A stretch of DNA of 22,206 nucleotides. Origin: Chara braunii (Eukaryota; Streptophyta; Charophyceae; Charales; Characeae). A model generated the notes under the pieces. The model was not told where the DNA came from. It did no database searches and saw only the letters and a program-made list of their open reading frames with translations. Below are positions 8,914-16,786 of the stretch, piece by piece (the first letter of the stretch is position 1; each line of letters begins with the position of its first letter). Location: positions 1,561,999 through 1,584,204 of the forward strand of contig BFEA01000296.1 of NCBI GenBank assembly GCA_003427395.1, given 5' to 3'. Made by a program: the position numbers and the translations under genes.

Positions 8914-9045
8914 TGGCTGCAATGACCATTCAGTGCAATCAAATTCTAAGTCTTGTAGGGCTGATTGTGGTTGAGGGATACTCGTACCTTCCATAGCCGG
9001 AACACTTCCCGTTCGTCTTCCTCTGGATCTGCCTTTTTTCAACCT
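8914..9045 (-). CDS. Candidate upstream exon of the unrecognised minus-strand gene
   Basis: The minus-strand frame contains QDLEFDCTEWSLQP and is followed by a good donor, CCA|GTGAGT, at 8913-8908. Reading through it meets a stop near 8839. The 5' border is uncertain: an alternative frame starting ATG at about 9069 with donor GGAAG|GTACGAG near 8986 could instead supply a first exon. No domain recognised. Confidence 0.25.
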
Positions 9046-9049
9046 TGGG

Positions 9050-9726
9050 AGAGCCTTCGGTTCTCATAATTGAGAGAGGAAAGGATTTCCAGGATTTCAC
9101 TTACATTCTCAGTTTATTCCGGTCTGCATTCAATGTTTTGTTACCAAAAATGCACTTCGGGATTTCAAGATTTACTTAGTCATGCTTAGTAATTTTTGGA
9201 GAGTGAGAAAACAGATAAATTCTCCTTCAACTCCTGGATGACGACACCCCGATCATTCCCATTCCATGTAAATTCTTCCTGAAGCAATTGCACCCAGCTT
9301 TCGGGGATGCTTCTTATAAATAAATAAAAAAGGCGGCAAGGTTGTTGCTGAGACTATGGCATCCTTTCAGGGGTTCCCTTAGTTTTTCTGTTGTTATCCA
9401 ATCACATATGGAAGTTCATCCCAGATCAGCTCGACCCTCCAGACTCCCCTGACGACACGGAATAGCCGTTGATGGTCCCGGTGAGACGTGGACCAAGGAC
9501 GGTTGCCGGCATCTCTCTTATGAAGGGCTTGGTAAATAGGGGTTGTCATAGCACCTTGTGCTTACATTTAGGCTCTCGGGATTGTGTCGGGGAAATTTCT
9601 CTCCACATTCCGTTTACTGTCGTCCAATAGTGGAGGGGGTGTGAATTCTGATCAGGAGTTGCTGCCCTGGACCGTCTTCTTCAGAAAAAGCGGGATAAGG
9701 AGGTTCAGAATTGGCCCAGACACCAC
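9050..9726. other. Non-coding stretch, no gene supported
   Basis: AT-rich to neutral sequence without long frames, tandem arrays or recognisable RNA genes. Short frames here have random-looking composition. Confidence 0.5.
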
Positions 9727-9893
9727 CGGGTCTAGCTCGGTTGGTACACTACTACACTCTCATGAATTGCTGAAATGCAGACCTGAGTTCGAAATTCAGA
9801 TGGAACTAGATGAACAACATCATGAATTACCCGGGGCCCGTCAGTTCGACAATGCTATCTCGAGGCCGTTGCCCCTAGAAAAGAAAGAAGAAA
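9727..9893 (+). mobile_element. tRNA-derived SINE, copy S3
   Basis: The head has the best A box of the three copies (CTAGCTCGGTTGGTA, 9732-9746) and a B box (GAGTTCGAAATTC, about 9784). The tail GTCAGTTCGACAATG…ATCTCGAGGCCGTTGCCC matches S1. It ends in purine-rich AAAAGAAAGAAGAAAA rather than pure A. The open frame at 9584-9925 runs through it and is not a gene. Confidence 0.7.
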
Positions 9894-9929
9894 ATCGAAT
9901 AGGCCCAAACAAGCGTGGATTCTAACGAG

Positions 9930-10330
9930 TGGACTGGATTCAGAATGGCAGAGCAGTTCCACTCTTTGCTATCCAGAATAGCACAGCAGCTCAACCCTTC
10001 AGAATAGCAAAGGGAATTATAGTGGCTTTGGAAATTATAGTGAACTGGGCTCAGAATAGCACAGTAGTTTGACAATGGCAAAGAAGTAGGCTGCGAGGAG
10101 CTTCAGGACAGCAAAGGAGAGGGGAGATAGGAGTAGGCTCAGAATAGAGGAGAAAGTTCAAGAGTACCAGAGTATAGATTCACAATAACAGAATAGGTTC
10201 GGGAATCGGAATGGTAAAGTGGGTTCGGACAAGGAGGTCTGAGAGACCAAAGGGAGGCAGGAGCAGGATAAAAATAGTGGTTAAAAACGTTTCCAAACAG
10301 CAGAGAAAATTTCAAATAGCAGAACAGCCT
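9930..10330. repeat. Degenerate minisatellite built on CAGAATAGCA-like units
   Basis: Variants of (T/C)CAGAATAGCA(C/A)AG recur at roughly 20-45 bp spacing (9940, 9974, 9998, 10050, 10138 and further). A similar array with TTCAGAATGG/GGAATGGCAGAG appears at 19090-19240, beyond the other end of the main retrotransposon. Copies are too diverged to fix one period. Confidence 0.45.
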
Positions 10331-10436
10331 TCAGCAATATCGAGTAGGGACATCTGGATTACGCTTATGGACTCTCGGGGTTGTATAGCTTTTGAATGAT
10401 TAAGCAACTACACCTGGGGCTAGGCTACCGGCTTCA

Positions 10437-10541
10437 TCTGAATAGAGTGCTGCACAGTCATTATCGCTGTATCTGAATAGAGTGCTGCACAGTCATTATC
10501 GCTGTATCTGAATAGAGTGCTGCACAGTCATTATCACTGTT
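10437..10541. repeat. 35-bp tandem repeat, three units
   Basis: The unit TCTGAATAGAGTGCTGCACA (continuing GTCATTATCGCTGTA) occurs at 10437, 10472 and 10507. The first two are identical and the third differs near its end. It directly abuts the 5' LTR remnant. Confidence 0.95.
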
Positions 10542-10644
10542 CTACTCCTCTCTCTCCTCTCAAGTTCATTCATTTCTTTCTGCAATTGGATGGCATTGTA
10601 CTTCTCAGTGGATGTGTTTCTCGAAATTGGACAGGGTCATAACA
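10540..10644 (+). mobile_element. 5' LTR remnant (last 105 bp) of the main gypsy element
   Basis: It matches the last 105 bp of the 3' LTR (18672-18776) with two mismatches, ending GTCATAACA just before the primer-binding site. The remaining about 1170 bp of the 3' LTR has no counterpart upstream. The 5' LTR is therefore truncated, replaced or misassembled. Confidence 0.88.
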
Positions 10645-10645
10645 T

Positions 10646-10657
10646 TGGTATCAGAGC
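10646..10657 (+). other. Primer-binding site for initiator tRNA-Met
   Basis: TGGTATCAGAGC, one base after the LTR end, complements the 3' end of plant initiator tRNA-Met. This is the usual minus-strand primer of plant Ty3/gypsy and Ty1/copia elements. It fixes the element's orientation as plus. Confidence 0.9.
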
Positions 10658-10690
10658 GGATTCTACTTGCTGGTGAGAGTTGACTTTGCT

Positions 10691-10828
10691 ACCCTAACCC
10701 TAACTTAAGTGGTTGAGGGCAACACTTAGGGTTAGGGTTGGATGGTTGAGGGAAGTGGGGCAGCGTGGTTAAGGGAAGCTGCCCCCACCTGGTTAGGTCA
10801 TGTGGGGTCAACATAGACCGTAACCAGG
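10691..10828 (+). promoter_or_regulatory. Three consecutive leader hairpins just downstream of the PBS
   Basis: Hairpin 1: 691-703 (ACCCTAACCCTAA) pairs with 726-738 over 13 bp (positions +10000), built from telomere-like TTAGGG units. Hairpin 2: 10755-10764 (GTGGGGCAGC) pairs with 10778-10788 with one bulged C. Hairpin 3: 10788-10799 (CCTGGTTAGGTC) pairs with 10816-10819 and 10821-10828, with one bulged G. In retroviruses such structures near the PBS serve dimerisation and packaging; that role here is inferred. Confidence 0.6.
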
Positions 10829-11186
10829 TTGCTTGAGAGTGAGATTAGGGTGGCGAGACATTTTGAGGAGACTTCATGCGGCGAATTGAGAGAGGCGACA
10901 GTGAGAGGCACTCGCACCTGGAATCTGATTCAAGGGAGACACTTGGCAACTTAAGGGCTGCCCTCAAGTAGGCGAGCTTGAGGGTCAGCGGCCATTCTGC
11001 ATCAACGGACTGCAAGTTGCTACTTTGTTCTTCAGCATCGACGGGGGATCCGGCGTTGCACTTGGGTGTTGGAGCAGACCCTCCTAGGAGATAGGACACT
11101 AGTGTAGGGGTAGCGTTAGATGGGTCAGGAGGACCATATGAGAAGGGGGGTGAGTTCTCTTCATCTCAAAGCTCAAGGCCACTCAG

Positions 11187-11446
11187 GTAAGTGCCGTGCA
11201 CCTACGGGATGCCCATGAATGTGTGTATGGTATTGATTGTCCTGCTGGGGTACTCTGGGTTTCTTTTCCTACTCCTCTGTGGTCTTGATTGTGTGACTGA
11301 ATGCCTGTGATCTACCTACTCACCTGATGGATGGAAAATGAAGTATCTTGTTATACATGCCGAGTCTTTCTACAGTGCTTTCTCTTTTCATCACTGAACG
11401 GTTGTAGTCTGTAGGTTCTGCCAGAAGTTGAAATTTCGTTTTTCAG
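11187..11446 (+). other. Possible leader intron of the main gypsy element
   Basis: A consensus donor CAG|GTAAGT at 11184-11192 is followed 260 nt later by a pyrimidine-rich acceptor TTTTTCAG (or TGCAG five bases further). Both lie in the non-coding leader upstream of gag. Splicing would remove about 260 nt without touching the coding frame. Sequence evidence only. Confidence 0.3.
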
Positions 11447-11966
11447 TGCAGTTGAGACTGAATTAAGTTCAGGTGGTACTCCTCTTGGTTGGGACCTGGT
11501 TGAGACCTACGTGGGACCCTTGGGACCCAGCGGGACCGGGCTCAAACAAGGAGAGCCCCTGGACCCAAAATCGGTTAGGCAATTGACCTCTTGTCTTCTT
11601 GGCTGAGATATGGATTCATTCTTCTTGGATTAGGACACCCACTGCTGAGGGGATCTTGGCTTTGACGTCTCGCATGTATTTTGATTGCGCCGTCCGTGGC
11701 TTGACTCGCACCCTGTACACCACTCAATTCTCCATTGTTGCATTTAGTCACTCGTTGTCTGATTTGTTGTACGGACACGGAGCTGGTCAGACTGGACTCG
11801 AGAGGACCTCGTATGCAGTCTGATCAGACTGGGTCGCTGGATCAGACCTCTCTTTGAGTTTGATTGTTTCTTCTGCTGTTCTCTGCTTCCAAATGAAATG
11901 CCGCTCCGGCTAGGAGTTCTACCTTCTTTTCTCTGAGTTTTATCTGTTTTTCTAAGTTCATTTCCA

Positions 11967-13658
11967 ATGCCCGTGGAGACTCGCAATCAGAAAGTAGAAA
12001 GAGAAAGGGGGGAGAGAGAACAGGGAGAGAGGGAAAGTGATAGTCTGAGGTGGGCAAGGACGGGGAAAAGGAGTGTTCGTCTAAGCGCGGGGGGGAGTGA
12101 ACCTCTTGAGAGTCTGATTGATTCTTTTGTTGTCTGGCGACTCTTTGATCCACCTGCCCACACTGACAGTCCAAAGATGGCCCAGCTAAATTCGACGCAA
12201 TGGCGGGCCTTGTTAGATGCAGCCGGTGATGCTGAGAAACCACATCTGCAAGCACTCTTGGATGGTGCTATAAAACGGGAACAGGAGTCAGAGAAGGAGA
12301 GGAAGGAGGCCTTGCTGAGAAGGCAAGTAGCCCTCCTAGAGACTGCTCCCTCACTGACTGAAGAGCAGTGCGGGGAACAACTACAGTCCATCCTCACAGC
12401 CTTTGTTCAAATCAGGAATCTCGAGGACCATACCACTCAGATCGTTGAAGTCTTTGCAAAACTGCAGACACTTCAAGATGATCTGACTGAGATGACCCTC
12501 AAGTACCATGAACTGACGAAGGAGGTGGCGGATCTGCGACAAGCCCAAGTGGCCAACCCTCTTCCTCTACCTCATGGAACTGAACCTGCAATCGAAACTA
12601 CCTCTGCCCCTCTTACTGTGTCTTCTTCTACCTCATCTTCGAGGGTGATGGCAACTCCTTCAGGACCTGCAGCAGGTGCAGATTCCACTGTTGCTGTAAC
12701 AAGCAATGAGGCTGGAACTTCTGCAATTGCTGCAGCCCCAAGACCGGAACCAGCTGCTGTTGGTCCCAGCCACGCCAGTCCCTATGTGGACCGGAATATG
12801 GGTATGAATGTCGAGCCAGTCGTACGGGGCTTCCTAGAAGTCCAAGCAACGCCGACTGGGTTTCAAAAGTCTGCATTAGCCAAATGGCTAAGGTCCACCC
12901 CGGTTGCCTCCCTCGAAGAACTCCTTATCTTAGAATACCAAGATCCACATGTTGCTGCTAAAGCGAGGATTCAACTGGATAAAGTAAAGCACAACAAGTG
13001 GAATGGCTCCATGAAAAGCCTGCAGACCCATCTAAGCAAGTTGTTTGCCACTCCTGGTTTGGAACTGTCCACGCAATCTTGCTTAGATGTGGTCAAGGGC
13101 GCGGTTCCAACTAACTTCACTAGTCGCCTGGGCAGGGACTACATTGCTTATACTAACTGGCTTGCCTTAATGAAGGATGTAGTCAGTCTGGAGGCCATGG
13201 ACCTCGTTAGCACGGCAGGCAGCAAAAAACCCATGGGCGGCAGACGGTTCAAGGGCAACAACCGTTTTGCTGTGCATGACCTGCTGGAGGCCGAAGAAGA
13301 AACCGATGCGGATGACCCCACTCTTGGTGACGACCAAGGACAGGACTCCGATACAGCTTGTTCTTCAGCCCATGAGTCCGACGCAAATAAAGAAGAAGAA
13401 AAATTTTCTGCCTTTAAAAAGACTGCCAGCACTAAGGGACCGAATCGGAGTGCCGGAAAGAGTTATGTTCAACTCCCCAAGGGAGTTAAGATCCCGCCTA
13501 AACCGGAGGATGCATCTACCAAACCATGGGTTGACCTCCGGATCACTGAGAATGACTGGCGGGGCAGACTCAAGAAAGGGGTTTGCCTGCATTGCCAAAA
13601 ACCAAATCATAAGGTTCAAGACTGCTATAGGCTGCAGGGAAACCAGAATCGGGCGTAG
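11967..13658 (+). CDS. gag: Gag polyprotein of the main Ty3/gypsy element
   Basis: A 563-residue structural protein that forms the virus-like particle and binds genomic RNA. The first ATG (11967) gives an Arg/Glu-rich N terminus; a later Met at about 12177 (MAQLNSTQW) is an alternative start. Residues about 90-200 are charged and helix-prone, likely coiled coil. A Ser/Thr/Ala/Pro-rich linker follows to about 270, then a capsid-like helical region to about 410, an acidic stretch, and near the C terminus a CCHC zinc knuckle (C540-X2-C543-X4-H548-X4-C553). The frame is intact. The stop at 13656-13658 lies inside a frameshift-signal stem, and the pol frame overlaps by 28 nt. Gag families diverge fast, so the capsid assignment rests on position and the knuckle. 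Confidence 0.9.
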   Translation: MPVETRNQKVERERGEREQGERESDSLRWARTGKRSVRLSAGGSEPLESLIDSFVVWRLFDPPAHTDSPKMAQLNSTQWRALLDAAGDAEKPHLQALLDGAIKREQESEKERKEALLRRQVALLETAPSLTEEQCGEQLQSILTAFVQIRNLEDHTTQIVEVFAKLQTLQDDLTEMTLKYHELTKEVADLRQAQVANPLPLPHGTEPAIETTSAPLTVSSSTSSSRVMATPSGPAAGADSTVAVTSNEAGTSAIAAAPRPEPAAVGPSHASPYVDRNMGMNVEPVVRGFLEVQATPTGFQKSALAKWLRSTPVASLEELLILEYQDPHVAAKARIQLDKVKHNKWNGSMKSLQTHLSKLFATPGLELSTQSCLDVVKGAVPTNFTSRLGRDYIAYTNWLALMKDVVSLEAMDLVSTAGSKKPMGGRRFKGNNRFAVHDLLEAEEETDADDPTLGDDQGQDSDTACSSAHESDANKEEEKFSAFKKTASTKGPNRSAGKSYVQLPKGVKIPPKPEDASTKPWVDLRITENDWRGRLKKGVCLHCQKPNHKVQDCYRLQGNQNRA

Positions 13659-16600
13659 AGTCGGATTCAGCAAACTCTACGGCAGGGGAGGCTGGTACTG
13701 TTGAAAATCAGCAGCCCTCCCTTGAAGCCCAACCATCTGCTGAAGACAAGGCTGCGGTAAGTAACGTATTGTATGACGAGCCTTGGGAGGAGTCTGAGAT
13801 GATTGACTTCCACTACCACTTGGAGCGTTGGGCTGAAATGAAACAGCAGCGTGCCCAAGGGACAGTGAAGTTAATCTTCTTTAAACTTCTCATAAACCAC
13901 CGCTATCTCCGTGTGTTAGTTGATTGTGGTGCTACAGCTAATTTTATGTCACTACATGGGATACACAAGGTGGGCTTGGGGATGAAGCAAGTGGCCCTGC
14001 AGAACCCTTGTCGGACCCAAGTTGGCAACAAAGAAGTTGTCTCTTCTACACATGCAATCAAAGGTGTGCGCACTACCTTTGACAGAGGTAAGACTGTCAC
14101 CCACGCACTGAACTTCTTTGTCNTTGACAAGTGNCCCTTCGANGNTGTCCTTGGCTTGNGNTGGCTGCAGTCCCAATGCGAATGGACCAAGTGGAAGGAA
14201 TCACTCTTCATGGTCAAAGATGCTCAGGGGAACGAGCTTCCTGTCCTCTTGGATGAGGAGCACGAGTCCCCAGTGACTTTTCTAAATGCATTGAAATTCT
14301 GCAAGAAGTGGCGTAAGCACAAGAAGGAAGAACAAATGTATATTGCCTTTGTTCGTCCTGCTCATGTGCCTTCTACTTTTGCGGCTAGTACCACTACTAC
14401 TTTGATTAATGATCCTACTTCAGATTCGGTCGTCTCTATACGCAACCTGCGACCGGACTTTGGTGATCCCTTTGCTGATTCCCCACCCCCACTTGTCCCG
14501 TCAGACATTCAAGCCCTCCTCGATCGGTTTCCGGAAGTCTTGGCTGAGCCACGTGGAGTCCCCACGCGACCAGTCCGACACACCATCGAATTGGTCGAGG
14601 GTGCATTTCCTCCAAAGGGCTGCGTGTACCGTATGGGACCCAGCAAGTTGGAGGAACTCCGACGGCAGATCGATGAGATGATTGATAAAGGGTGGATCAA
14701 ACCAAGCGAATCTGAATTTGGTGCTTCCGTGTTGTTTGTGCCAAAGAAAGGAGGCAAACTCCGCACGTGTATTGACTATCGTGGTCTAAACCGCATCACA
14801 AGAAAGAATGCTTACGAATTGCCTCGTATAGATGACTTGGTTGATGCTGCAGGCGGGTGCAAGGTCTTCTCCAAGATCGATCTCAAGTCTAGCTACCACC
14901 AGATTGAAGTCGATCCTGCGGACCAGCACAAGACTGCGTTCAAGACGCGNGATGGGCTTTATGAGTTTACNGTAATGCCCTTCGGTCTTACGAACGCACC
15001 AGCCACGTTCCAAAGCCTCATGGACAAGGTCCTCCGCGAACAGATTGGCCGGTTCGTGGTAGTGTACCTGGACGATATCCTGATTTTCAGCAAGTCCATG
15101 GAGGAACACCTCAAACATCTTGAGGAGGTGCTTGCTGTCCTCAAGAAGACGCAGCTCCATCTCAACTTGGAGAAATCTGAGTTTGGGAAGGATAGCGTCA
15201 TCTACCTTGGGCACCGGTTGTCTGCTGCAGGCTTAGAGCCTGAGGCAACCAAGATTGAGGTCATACGCGATTGGCCTCAGCCTGTGAACATTCGAGAATT
15301 GCGTTCTTTTCTTGGACTCTCGTCGTACTATTGGAAGTTTGTACCCCGTTTCTCCATCATTGCTCGTCCATTGTCGCGACTAACCAGCGAGAATGTGTCT
15401 TATGCCTGGGATGCCGCGTGTACGGAAGCTTTTCGGACTCTCAAGGAAGCCTTGGTAAGTTACCCGGTACTCCGCATTGCAGACCCCAAACTGACCTTCG
15501 TAGTCACTACGGATGCAAGTCAGTATGGGATCGGTGCGGTGCTGCAACAAGATGACGGCGATGGCCTGCGGCCACTTGAGTACTACAACAAACGCATGCC
15601 CAGCGTAAAGGTAGCCACGTCCACCTACATGCGCGAGCTCTACGCTTTGTGCATGGCGTTGGATCACTGGAAACATTACCTTTTGGGACGCCACTTCAAA
15701 GTGTTCTCAGATCATGAGACCTTGAAGTGGATCAAAATGCAGACTACTCTGTCCCCTACCTTACTTCGCTGGTTTCATGAGATTGACATCTTTGATTTTG
15801 AATTGAGACATAAAAAGGGTTGTTACAATCGAGCCGCTGACGCTTTGTCTCGCCACCCTGAGTACATGACTTGCCTTGTGAAATCCTACGACCTCCGGAA
15901 GAAATTGAAGGAGGACCTCGTAGAGCAGACAGCCAAGGATCCGAAACTCAGTTCCATCCTTGAGCAGTTGCGGGCTGATCCTAGTAGTCAGCCTGATTTC
16001 CACGAGTATGGAGGACTGATTTTTCGCCGATACGGGAACCATGACCGTTTGTGTGTGCCCAACCACGAGCCTCTCCGCACGCACTTTCTGGACTTGGCTC
16101 ATGGCCGGAGCGGGCACTTCGGCATGGCAAAAACGTACGCTAACCTGCTGAGACAGTTTGATTGGCCTGGTATGAAAGGGACTGCTGAGAAGTTTATAGC
16201 TGAATGTCAAGTCTGTCAACGAATCAAACCATGCAGACAAAAGCCCATGGGGCTACTCACACCCCTACCCATTCCTGATGGTCCCGAAGAGTCCGTCTCC
16301 ATCGATTTCACTGACATGGGTAAGGTAAGCAAGAACGGGTTTTCACAAGTCATTGTGATTGTTGACCGGTTTTCAAAGTTTCTCAATCTGATTCCTCTAC
16401 CGCCTCACGCCCCAACAGATCCAGTGATTCGCGAATTCCAGCAGAAATACCTGCTGCAATTCGGAACCCCGAAGACTCTTGTGAGCGATCGGGACCCGCG
16501 TTTCATTAGCGCTGAATGGAAGGAGTTCACGTCCCATCTAGGAATCAAATTGTGCATGACATCTGGCCGACACCCCGAAGCCAACGGTTTGGCTGAGGAG

Positions 16601-16786
16601 ATCAACCAGACTGTATTCCAACTACTCCGTGCTTTGATCATTCCTGATCAGGAAACATGGGATGAGGAGCTGTATTCTGTCAAGGGGTTGTACAACAACT
16701 CCGTCCACTCTGCCACCGCCACGGACGCCCAACCGGCTGCACTATGGGTGGCAGATCCGCAATCCACTCTCCTACTTGTTCCCTGA
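13631..16786 (+). CDS. pol: Pol polyprotein: protease, reverse transcriptase, RNase H, integrase (broken near its end)
   Basis: Open from 13631 in the -1 frame relative to gag, with no good early ATG, which fits synthesis by frameshifting. Numbering from the TTG codon at 13769: protease active site DCGA at 52-55 (Cys in place of the usual Ser/Thr); reverse transcriptase with FVPKKGGKLRTCIDYRGLN and catalytic YLDD at 433-436; RNase H TDAS at 581-584; integrase zinc finger H778, H783, C813, C816; catalytic D846, D907 and E943 with D-X35-E spacing. The order PR-RT-RH-IN is Ty3/gypsy. The frame breaks at about 16721-16727, where one base appears to be extra, and runs out-of-frame to a stop at 16786. 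Single Ns at 14123-14161, 14950 and 14971 reflect assembly ambiguity. Confidence 0.93.
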   Translation, partial: AAGKPESGVESDSANSTAGEAGTVENQQPSLEAQPSAEDKAAVSNVLYDEPWEESEMIDFHYHLERWAEMKQQRAQGTVKLIFFKLLINHRYLRVLVDCGATANFMSLHGIHKVGLGMKQVALQNPCRTQVGNKEVVSSTHAIKGVRTTFDRGKTVTHALNFFVXDKXPFXXVLGLXWLQSQCEWTKWKESLFMVKDAQGNELPVLLDEEHESPVTFLNALKFCKKWRKHKKEEQMYIAFVRPAHVPSTFAASTTTTLINDPTSDSVVSIRNLRPDFGDPFADSPPPLVPSDIQALLDRFPEVLAEPRGVPTRPVRHTIELVEGAFPPKGCVYRMGPSKLEELRRQIDEMIDKGWIKPSESEFGASVLFVPKKGGKLRTCIDYRGLNRITRKNAYELPRIDDLVDAAGGCKVFSKIDLKSSYHQIEVDPADQHKTAFKTXDGLYEFXVMPFGLTNAPATFQSLMDKVLREQIGRFVVVYLDDILIFSKSMEEHLKHLEEVLAVLKKTQLHLNLEKSEFGKDSVIYLGHRLSAAGLEPEATKIEVIRDWPQPVNIRELRSFLGLSSYYWKFVPRFSIIARPLSRLTSENVSYAWDAACTEAFRTLKEALVSYPVLRIADPKLTFVVTTDASQYGIGAVLQQDDGDGLRPLEYYNKRMPSVKVATSTYMRELYALCMALDHWKHYLLGRHFKVFSDHETLKWIKMQTTLSPTLLRWFHEIDIFDFELRHKKGCYNRAADALSRHPEYMTCLVKSYDLRKKLKEDLVEQTAKDPKLSSILEQLRADPSSQPDFHEYGGLIFRRYGNHDRLCVPNHEPLRTHFLDLAHGRSGHFGMAKTYANLLRQFDWPGMKGTAEKFIAECQVCQRIKPCRQKPMGLLTPLPIPDGPEESVSIDFTDMGKVSKNGFSQVIVIVDRFSKFLNLIPLPPHAPTDPVIREFQQKYLLQFGTPKTLVSDRDPRFISAEWKEFTSHLGIKLCMTSGRHPEANGLAEEINQTVFQLLRALIIPDQETWDEELYSVKGLYNNSVHSATATDAQPAALWVADPQSTLLLVP
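13637..13682 (+). promoter_or_regulatory. Candidate -1 programmed ribosomal frameshift signal (gag to pol)
   Basis: The slippery heptamer GGGAAAC occupies 13637-13643 and is phased G|GGA|AAC in the gag frame. A 9-nt spacer (13644-13652) is followed by a perfect 8-bp stem, GCGTAGAG (13653-13660) with CTCTACGC (13675-13682), and a 14-nt loop. A second hairpin (GGGAGG near 13685 with CCTCCC near 13715) can form just downstream. The pol frame is open from 13631, so a -1 slip here fuses Gag to Pol without meeting a stop. Position, phase and spacing match known retroviral -1 sites. Confidence 0.75.

Noticed and set aside
9727-9800. Functional tRNA gene
   Set aside because: A and B boxes are present, but no cloverleaf with a proper acceptor stem could be drawn, and the same head recurs with SINE tails elsewhere.
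10211-10399. 62-codon basic plus-strand frame
   Set aside because: It overlaps the degenerate CAGAATAG-type array and has no splice borders or domain.
10691-10738. Telomere or chromosome end (CCCTAA/TTAGGG units)
   Set aside because: Only two units in each orientation, inside a retrotransposon leader; better explained as hairpin arms.
11842-12397. Minus-strand frames opposite gag
   Set aside because: They mirror the Arg/Glu-rich and Ser-rich gag coding sequence; gag on the plus strand explains the region.
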